Part shown: positions 57,146-64,000 of the stretch, piece after piece | Numbering within the stretch: the first letter of the stretch is position 1 | Layout: every line of letters starts with the position of its first letter | Assembly (NCBI GenBank): GCA_037447655.1 | Contig: JBBHKE010002073.1 | Coordinates: 68,949 to 132,948 of the forward strand | Direction: 5' to 3' | Length of the DNA stretch: 64,000 nucleotides | From: Zygnema cylindricum | Taxonomy: Eukaryota > Streptophyta > Zygnematophyceae > Zygnematales > Zygnemataceae | Position numbers and translations under genes: made by a program | The notes under the pieces: model-generated | Database searches by the model: none | The model's input: the letters and a program-made list of their open reading frames with translations, nothing else | What the model was told of the DNA's origin: nothing

Positions 57146-57307
57146 CTCCCCTAAAGCTTTAGACTCAGTATGCCAACGCAACTTCGATGTCGAACTAGCG
57201 CATCATCGCAACATAACAACGTTGCAATTTTAGCAAGTCATCTAGTCCCAATATATTCCCGTTATTGGACTAGCGCAGCATGGCAGTATAGCAATGCAAC
57301 AACTGAG

Positions 57308-57928
57308 TTATTCACTTAATCCCACTGCATCCCTACAATACTTCAGCTTAGGAGCAGGAAGGGCTTTAGTGAGCATATCAGCAACCATTTTTGCATCTGG
57401 CAAATAGCATAATTTAATCACTCTAGAGAACACTTTTTCCCTTACAAAGTGTAATCTTACATCCACGTGCTTGCTTTTGAAGTGGTGACTTGGATTAGAA
57501 GCAATGGCAATGGCAGCCTGGTTATCACACCAGATCACCTGTGGACCAACCTGCATGTGTCCCAATTCTCGCAACATGGATTTCACCCATAAGAGTTTAT
57601 TGAGGGCCGAGCTCGCTACCATGTTTTCAGACTCAATTGTCGATTATATCGTGACTTTTTGAAGTTTGCTGCTCCAACAACAAGTCCCGTTCCCAATTTG
57701 CGAAACAAATCCCGTGGTGGATTTTTGACTCGGCATGTCGCCATAGCTTGCATCACTACATGTTTGCAGCTTCACTTCTCCTCCGCCTAGTGTGATTTTG
57801 AGGTCTTTGGTTCCTGCCAAGTATCTTAAAACTCTCCCTGTTGCATCACGGTCAGCTTTCCTTGGATTCTCTAGATTATTGCTCAGTACCCCAACTGCTG
57901 CAGCAATATCCGGACGGGTACAGTTCAT
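57308..57928 (-). pseudogene. Copia element 2 RNase H
   Basis: Two open pieces cover the domain. 57928-57644 has MNCTRPDIAAAVGVLS, CSDASYGDMPSQKSTTGFVS and GTCCWSSKLQKVTI. After a stop near 57646, 57622-57308 has VIWCDNQAAIAIASNPSHHF, KHVDVRLHFVREKV and MVADMLTKALPAPKLKYCRD. The end matches the usual Copia C terminus just before the polypurine tract. Confidence 0.92.
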
Positions 57929-58801
57929 GAAATAATTAAACTTCCCACTATCTGTCTGTAAGGTATCAGTGTCATAGAATCATCCTCCCTTGACACAAAA
58001 GTTTCACTGACAATAAGACCCGGTTCTGTTTCTTCCCCCTCTAACTTATGCCGAAACTCCTTTGGTGTTACACATCCTTTTGCCCCCCGCATTCCATATT
58101 CATCTAACATGTTTCCAATGGCCTCTTTTTGAGTCAATTTTATTAATCTGTTTTTCCTCTCCCTCTTTACCTGAATACCCAAAATATATTTTGCCTCACC
58201 GAGGTCTTTCATCTCGAACTTTGATTTTAAAGCATTTTTAATTTTGTTAATTTCAGCCATTGATTTGCTAACTAATAGTAGATCATCTACGTATACCGCT
58301 ATATATACTATTCCATCCTCACCATTTAGAACATAGTCAGAGTGATCAGAGCTTATCCTTTTAAAACCTAGACCAGTTAAGAATTCATCAAGTTTTAGAT
58401 TCCATTGCCTCGGGGCCTGTATTAGGCCATAGAATGATTTTAGCAGTTTACATACTAAGTGCTCTTTTCCTGGTTCTGCATACATTTCAGGCTGCTGTAT
58501 GTAAATGGTCTCCTCTAGTTCTCCATGCAAAAAGGCCATCTTTACATCCATCTGATGTATTTCCATATCTTCTATAGCAGCTAGAGATAGCAAAATCCTA
58601 ACTGTCGGAAATCTTACAACAGGAGAAAAGGTTTCTTTCAAAGTCAATTCCTTCTTTTTGATTATAACCCTTTACCACAAGTCTAGCCTTGTGTCGTTCA
58701 ATGGTATTATCTTGATTGAACTTCACCTTGAATACCCATTTGCTGCAGATCGCTTTTCGATCCGGAGGAAGGTCCACAAGCTCCCATGTCTGAGCCTCCA
58801 T
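57925..58801 (-). pseudogene. Copia element 2 reverse transcriptase
   Basis: 58801-58598 gives the N-terminal part (EAQTWELVDLPPDRKAICSK, RHKARLVVKGYNQKEGIDFE). A frameshift near 58640 passes to 58647-57925, which has HQMDVKMAFLHGELEETIYI, FYGLIQAPRQWNLKLDEFL, the catalytic YIAVYVDDLLLVSK, and LGEAKYILGIQVKRE. It would copy the RNA into DNA. The active site is intact but the frame is broken once. Confidence 0.93.
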
Positions 58802-59251
58802 TCGGCTTCATTTCATCGTTTCGCCATCAGTGATTCGCCTAGTGATGAGAAGGCTTTTGATACCAGGCTCCCAGGCTCCCGAGTAGGCAAAGTGAGTTTT
58901 TCGGCGGCTACTGGATCTTCTCCCCCCTAAATCGGGGTTGAAATTGTCTGATGCCCTACATCATTTGTTGTCGGTTGCGATCCCAGGCAGGGTGTTGTTG
59001 TTCATTTCATGTGCGTTGCGCTGGTTGCGACTCCAGGGCAGTGACTTGTTATTGCGTTTCGAAACGAACTTGTTGTTGAATCTGAATATGTTCCGATACG
59101 GGTGGTACCACTTGTGAATTTTGCATCTGTGGGACAATATTATGGATGCTATCTAAAATGACATATTTCTGTACTTTTTGCTGCTTCTGCTGTTCTATAA
59201 TTTTAAATGAGTCAATCGAGTCTGGTTCATCTTTGACAACGATGTTTCTTT

Positions 59252-60154
59252 TTACAATGATCTTCTGCTCTCAAAAACAAATATTGTATAACCTTTAGAG
59301 TGATTATCGTATCCTAACAAAATTCTCGGCAATCCCTTAGGTTCCATTTTCCATCTATCATTAGACGTCTCCAAAATAAAGCATTCACTTCCAAAGACTC
59401 TGAAATGAAAGACGTCCGGTCTTCTACCCGTCCAGATTTCATAAGGAGTCGTTTCTACCGATCTTGAACCTATCCTATTTTTGATATAAACTGCACAACT
59501 TAATGCTTCATCCCAGAATTTTGGATCTACGTCTTTATCTGCAAGCATGGACCTAGAGCTTTCTGTGATGGTTCTATTTAGTCTTTCTGAGACCCCATTC
59601 TGCTCCGGAGAGTATGGAACAGTTAGTTTTTGACTGATACCTTCCTTGAGTAAGAAGTTTTCAAACTCTTTTGACGTATATTCTCCGCCATTGTCCGATC
59701 TGAGCTCCAGAATTGGCAGACCGTGTAGTTTCTCTGCACACACTTTGTAGAGTTGAAAATGAGTGAAGGCTTCACTCTTTTCTTTCATGAAGTAGACCTT
59801 AGTAAACCTCAAAAAATCATCTGTAAACGTAACCATATACTTCACCCCCCCGGCAGATGGTACCTTTGCAGGGCTGAAAACATCAGAATGAATGAGTTGC
59901 AAAAGATTAGTAGATTTATGGTCAGACTTTTCAGGAAACGGTAAACTGAGTCTTTTTCCTAGTGCACATCCATCACACGTTTTATGTGACTGGTTTGACA
60001 AAGTGACTCCTTCTATTTTACCAATATCGAACATCTTTTTCATACTATCATAATTCACATGGCCTAACCTTTTATGCCACAGCTCATCTGAGGAAAATGC
60101 ACTATAATACAAAACATCATTTTCTTTATTATCTGGCATATCCATTCGATACAT
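59252..60154 (-). pseudogene. Copia element 2 integrase
   Basis: A 300-residue frame with the HHCC zinc motif (HKRLGHVNYDSMKKM...CDGCALGK). The catalytic core has LIHSDVFSPA (D), RSDNGGEYTSKEFENFLLKE (D) and PEQNGVSERLNR (E), and then the PYEIWTGRRPDVFHFRVFGS region. This domain joins cDNA to the host chromosome. The catalytic triad is intact, but the frame ends at 59252 before RT. Upstream, about 60440-60500, the protease-like WIMDTRASTHMCW (Arg for the usual Gly) is readable in a separate frame. Confidence 0.93.
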
Positions 60155-60707
60155 TTTGTTGGCATCTCTTGTTCTTATAACTGCAATTTTCCCATTTTTG
60201 CTAAGAACATGCCTGTCATGTTTCAGATTGACCTCAAACCCTTTACTTTATACCAAAGAAGTTGAGAACACGTTTTTCTTAAAGTCTGGGACATAGAGAA
60301 CATTATGAAGAGTTCTCTCAACTGCCTTGCCCTCTACATCAACTAGTAAGGAGACATCAACTACAGCCCTCGTTTGCACACTCATTCCACATGCATAGTA
60401 GATTTTTTTCTCGTGTTGACTTCAGATTTTTGTAAATTGCCTTGTTCCAGCACATGTGGGTCGACGCTCGCGTGTCCATTATCCATCCATTGTCCTTAGC
60501 GCCCTCCATTGCTGCTGCCATAGCAAATAAATCATCATCCTTCTCGTTAGATAGTGATAGAGACTCGTCGTGATGAGATGAAGACGCCGAGAATAGTGCA
60601 TTTCCTCGTTGTGATGATCTTGTGAAGCCTTGATCAAACTAGCTCTGCTGCTATCCAGACCTATATAGACCTGTTTCATTAGCTTTCTTAAGCTTAGGAC
60701 ATAATTT

Positions 60708-61430
60708 TTATCCATGACCTTTTTCATTACAATAAAAATAAGCATTGAAAGATTGTTTATATCCTCTTGGATTAAACTTTCTAAACTGATTTTGATTCTG
60801 ATTAAACTGAATTCTCTGCTGATTAAACTGGCATTTTTTTTCAAATTCTTTGTTAAATGACTCTATTTTTTTTTCACCATTAAGAATTTTAGAATCTGCC
60901 TCCCCACCCAATATCAAATTAATAGCTAACTGTAGTGTCCAGCTAGCTTTATCTTTCTGTTTCAGCCTATCAGACGCTGCTCTCATAGTATTAGGAAGAC
61001 CCCTCATTAGCAAAGCAGCATGCTGAAATTGAGGAAAAGATCCGCCTGCACAAGCATGAGAATCTATAAGTATTCGAAATTTGTTACAATATTCTGCCAT
61101 TGTGCCACTCGTGTATTTGTAGTCCCAAATTCGTCCAGCCAAAAATAGTTCTTCTTGAACATTAGCCTTTTCAAATTCATCATTGAGAGATTTCCAGATA
61201 TCGATCGCCTTTTTCATTTTTATCCGTGACATAGCCAATTCTTTTGAAATACAAAACTTCAAAATTGACTGAGCTTGCGAATTTTTCTTTGACCAAGACG
61301 GATCTGATTCCGCCAGTGAACCATCCCAAATATCCAAAAGATTAACATTTTTGAAGTGTGTTTCAACCATGTCCGCCCAATACGCGTATTTGTCTCCCGA
61401 GAAAATAGGAATTATTGATGACACGCCCAT
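60708..61430 (-). pseudogene. Copia element 2 gag
   Basis: A 240-residue open frame from ATG at 61430. That ATG lies within the primer-binding site (GGTTATGGGC). It shows FSGDKYAYWADMVETHFKNV, LLDIWDGSLAESDPSW, SRIKMKKAIDIWKSLNDEFE and GTMAEYCNKFRILIDSHA, the gag (UBN2/DUF4219) pattern that forms the particle. A CNEKGHG knuckle start is reached, but a stop follows, so the second half of the zinc knuckle is read only past it. Gag itself is intact and could be translated. Confidence 0.9.
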
Positions 61431-61434
61431 AACC

Positions 61435-62393
61435 TGTTGTTATAGGACCACTGGAGCAGGTGGAACATCAGCAGTAGTAGTTGAAGTGGACATAATCTCA
61501 CTCACAGAAGCTTGTCAAAAATCCTATTAAAAAGTTGTTTTCTACAGCTCACCAATTCTGATATAATAAACCAAACTGCTTCAAACTACACCACAGTATA
61601 GAATACCACAAAGACTGACAACTCCCAAAGTTTCAGCTCAATTGATCTAACATACACAAAGATATGCAACTCAGAAGTTTCCCAAAAATAGTTTGCAGAT
61701 TACACAGTCTGGAAGTCTGGATACATAAAATGTTCTAAGTCGTAAGTCTTATACTCTTCCCTCAGTTGTCCTACTACATAGTGTTGTACCGCCGATAAAA
61801 GTGTTCCTAAAAGATACGTCCAAAAGAACTAAACTGCCACTGAGGTCAGGTGCTCCTAATTACGCTAAAACAATCTATCACTGTAAAATCAATATTACTG
61901 AGACTCCTATATAGGTGATTTGTTCAATTACTTGTCGCCTGGCTTAGTGACAGTTGCCTTGGTGTGTCCATCCGGCTGTTGAGTCACTTAATTATTCTCT
62001 TATGAATCTCGTCTGTTGACTTGATTCATATCAACCGTAGCAGCGTAGTTTGATTCTTGATCACATTCAAATATTTGTAGTTTTGTAGCAGCTGCGCTGT
62101 CCCATACCAAAAATTGCCGCAGCTGCATTTGTCTTGTTGCGTAGCAACTGCGTTGTCTTATACTAAACTGTCCGCAGTTGCGTTTTTTCCGTTTCGTCGC
62201 AGACTGCGTTCGTCCGTACAGACCATATCAAAAAATAGCCGCAGCTGCGCTTGTTCTATCTGCGTCGCAGCTGCGTCGTCGGTACCATTCAAAAACCTGC
62301 ACTATGCTTCAAGTGACGACGCGTGTCCCTATAGATCTATTTTTCCGCCGTCCTATAAATTTGTTGAGACTCAAAGCTATCAAAAAAACAACA
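61435..62393 (-). repeat. 5' LTR of Copia element 2
   Basis: 959 bp. On the minus strand it starts TGTTGTTTTTTTGATAGC and ends AACAACA, immediately before the primer-binding site. Compared with the 3' LTR it has T where the other has C in several places (TTTGTAGTTTTG against TCTGCAGCTTCG). Confidence 0.93.
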
Positions 62394-62398
62394 TGAAG

Positions 62399-63316
62399 AG
62401 CGGAATTAAAATACGCTTGCGGTTGTTGAAATGGAATCCATGGATGAAATGTGGAGAAGGCGGAGGAGTGTTCGTCTGCTTCGCATTGAACAAATGATAT
62501 ACTTGTCAAAATGACAACGCTCAGATCCCACGAAAAAATGGTTAGTTGTGAATCGCCAAAAACGGATCTTTTTTTTTATGGACTATCCGCATTTGTCATT
62601 TCCTCTCCCCAAATATCACCAACGCCAATTGTTGTTGTTTTAATCTATTAAATTCGAATAACAACCTTTATTAAGGGTTTTTTGGCACATAAACTTTATA
62701 TTAATGTGAAAGTAAACTTTATTTTGTGTTCGACACCATATTACAATACAGATTTATACTAAATGGGACCATCTTCACCTTATAACAATAAACATTTACG
62801 TTGTATGAACTATAACCACAAAATAGCATTAGTAGTAACTATAAGTGCGTACAAGGAACCTAATCGATGTTGAAATTGTATATATCAAAGTTACAATTAT
62901 ACGCCGCCGTGACATTGCGTTTAGTTACGTTCATTTACTGCAAAAATGAATTTCCACATGCGAATATGTTTGACATTCACACTGTTGACCATGCGGTTCT
63001 TGGTCAAATATGTGCGAACGTAATTTTTTACGAACCGGATTGAACCCCTTTTAAGACCGCACATTCTCATGCGTCCGTGGCTATTATACATAATGAATTG
63101 TACCTTTTTCTTTAAAAATGTACAAATTTGTACGGTCATGTACTATCCGTACACCACACTAATTCAACGATGAATTACTTCCATTTTGTATGGTAGCTAC
63201 AAATTAACCCTAAATAGAATACAAAAAAAAATAGAATGAACTACGCTAATGGAGAATAAAAGAAATAAAAAGGCGCACGAAATTAGTGTACACATCGCTA
63301 ATAGCAATTGGCGGTG
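62399..63316. other. Spacer ending in a mariner-like MITE terminus
   Basis: No gene seen. 63296-63316 (CGCTAATAGCAATTGGCGGT then G, followed by TA) matches the right end of the 47345-47936 family. CACATTCTCATGCGTCCGTG (63060-63079) has a counterpart at 5705-5721. A left end could not be fixed; CGCCGCCGTGACATTGCG near 62902 is a weak candidate. Confidence 0.45.
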
Positions 63317-64000
63317 TACCCTATTGACGAATTGAAAGCATGGGTTGCACGCGTCAAAAGTTTTCATTTGTTTTTTTGCAGTTCGGAGAATACACGAAAA
63401 AAAAATTGTTTGTCCGTTTGGTTATGTTGTCCATGTAGAAATTAATAGTCTTTTAAAGTATTTTCTAGGTTTGAATAGAAATAAGAAAGAAGCCGAGGCA
63501 GTCTACCTCTAACTTCTCTCTCCAACTTCTCAAACTTGTCGTAGTCACTGAGAAATTGGAGAGGGAGCTAGAGCCATGGCTACCTAGGCTATCCAGAGGT
63601 TTACGGGAAAATATATTTTAGTTAGGGGTTTTATTTTACTAAAAGATATGTGCCAGCGGCAGGATTTGATCCTGGTACCTGCCGGCCGGCAGACAGCCAG
63701 TAGCCGGTAGCCTTAGCCGTTAAGTCTAGAAGTAGTGTTACGAAAGATAAGGATTGATTAACATTTAAACATTTATACGTAGAAAAGTTCATTTAACTGT
63801 AACTTATTACGGGAGACATATATCCAGTAAATGTAAATGTACTGATCCGGTACGGATAAGAAACCAATACCGCGCATTTATTTCTTTAGTGAACCGAATA
63901 CCGCGCATGTATTTATTACGGCTACGATTAAATGTGAATTTAATCGGACGGCCGGAATTAACGCCAAGATCGCGGAAGAGGATTTCGGCGGTATATGGTC
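63317..64000. other. Right-end spacer, no gene seen
   Basis: AT-rich sequence apart from a tRNA-like stretch at 63658-63729. No coding frame with recognisable content reaches the window edge. Confidence 0.45.
63658..63729 (-). ncRNA. tRNA-derived (SINE-like) sequence or tRNA relic
   Basis: On the minus strand GACTTAACGGCTAAGGC resembles a tRNA D-arm/A box. About 40 bp on, CAGGATCAAATCCTG resembles a T-arm/B box. No closed acceptor stem is seen, so this is not called a functional tRNA. Confidence 0.35.

Larger units (their letters stand above)
56229..62393 (-). mobile_element. Complete but inactivated Copia LTR retrotransposon, TSD TGAAG
   Basis: Two LTRs (56229-57145 and 61435-62393) flank a Copia-order internal region read on the minus strand. 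The element is bounded by the 5-bp duplication TGAAG (56224-56228 and 62394-62398). The primer-binding site GGTTATGGGC directly adjoins the 5' LTR (61434 down to 61425), and the polypurine tract TTTAGGGGAG adjoins the 3' LTR (57146-57155). Stops and frameshifts occur in the zinc-knuckle, integrase/RT junction, RT and RNase H parts. The LTRs differ by many C-to-T/G-to-A changes and indels, so the insertion is not very recent. Confidence 0.96.

Noticed and set aside
63658-63729. Functional tRNA gene
   Set aside because: D- and T-arm-like parts exist, but no 7-bp acceptor stem or normal anticodon arm could be drawn.

Overview
The window is eukaryotic nuclear DNA from the green-plant lineage. The coding exons are short, have GT...AG boundaries and T-rich acceptors, and are separated by long AT-rich introns full of microsatellites. 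Three host genes are recognisable, all on the + strand. They are the 3' part of the plastid acetolactate synthase regulatory (small) subunit gene, a complete 15-exon amidohydrolase gene of the LAF3 (LONG AFTER FAR-RED 3) type, and the 3' part of a UBE3A-like HECT ubiquitin ligase gene. The plant-type ALS small subunit points to Viridiplantae. A UBE3A-type HECT together with this repeat content suits a bryophyte, lycophyte/fern or streptophyte alga better than a typical angiosperm, but that placement is only inference. Two runs of N (1587-2191 and 34714-34723) show this is a draft assembly.

Layout. 1-2641: ALS small subunit, C-terminal ACT repeat, with middle exons lost in the N gap. 2780-3670: polypyrimidine block. 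4185-4828: inverted copy of LAF3 exon 4/intron 4. 5036-7231: a hAT-type element with a second hAT element nested in it. 7587-19063: the LAF3-like gene, whose introns carry decayed tandem copies of its own exons 2 and 7, a solo LTR, an AT-rich foldback and a pogo/Emigrant-like MITE. 19372-27030: repeat-rich spacer including a 3.1-kb hAT-type element that contains a ~120-bp satellite array. 27031-34713: a degenerate Copia element broken by two solo LTRs of one family in opposite orientations. 34818-38908: HECT gene end, whose catalytic-Cys exon is disrupted. 40530-42150: LINE remnant (- strand). 43980-47936: three small TIR elements. 49240-54560: a decayed pogo-like transposase with an upstream repeat-encoding ORF, framed by GCGACGAC hairpins. 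56229-62393: a complete but broken Copia element (- strand) with two LTRs and a target-site duplication. 62400-64000: MITE-like and tRNA-like remnants.

The three host genes show no operon-like or pathway link. The most unusual features are the partial exon-copy ladders in two introns of the LAF3-like gene, the loss of the HECT active-site codon, the satellite array growing inside a hAT element, and the set of TSD-verified insertions (8-bp for hAT-like, 5-bp for LTR elements) that give a nesting order.
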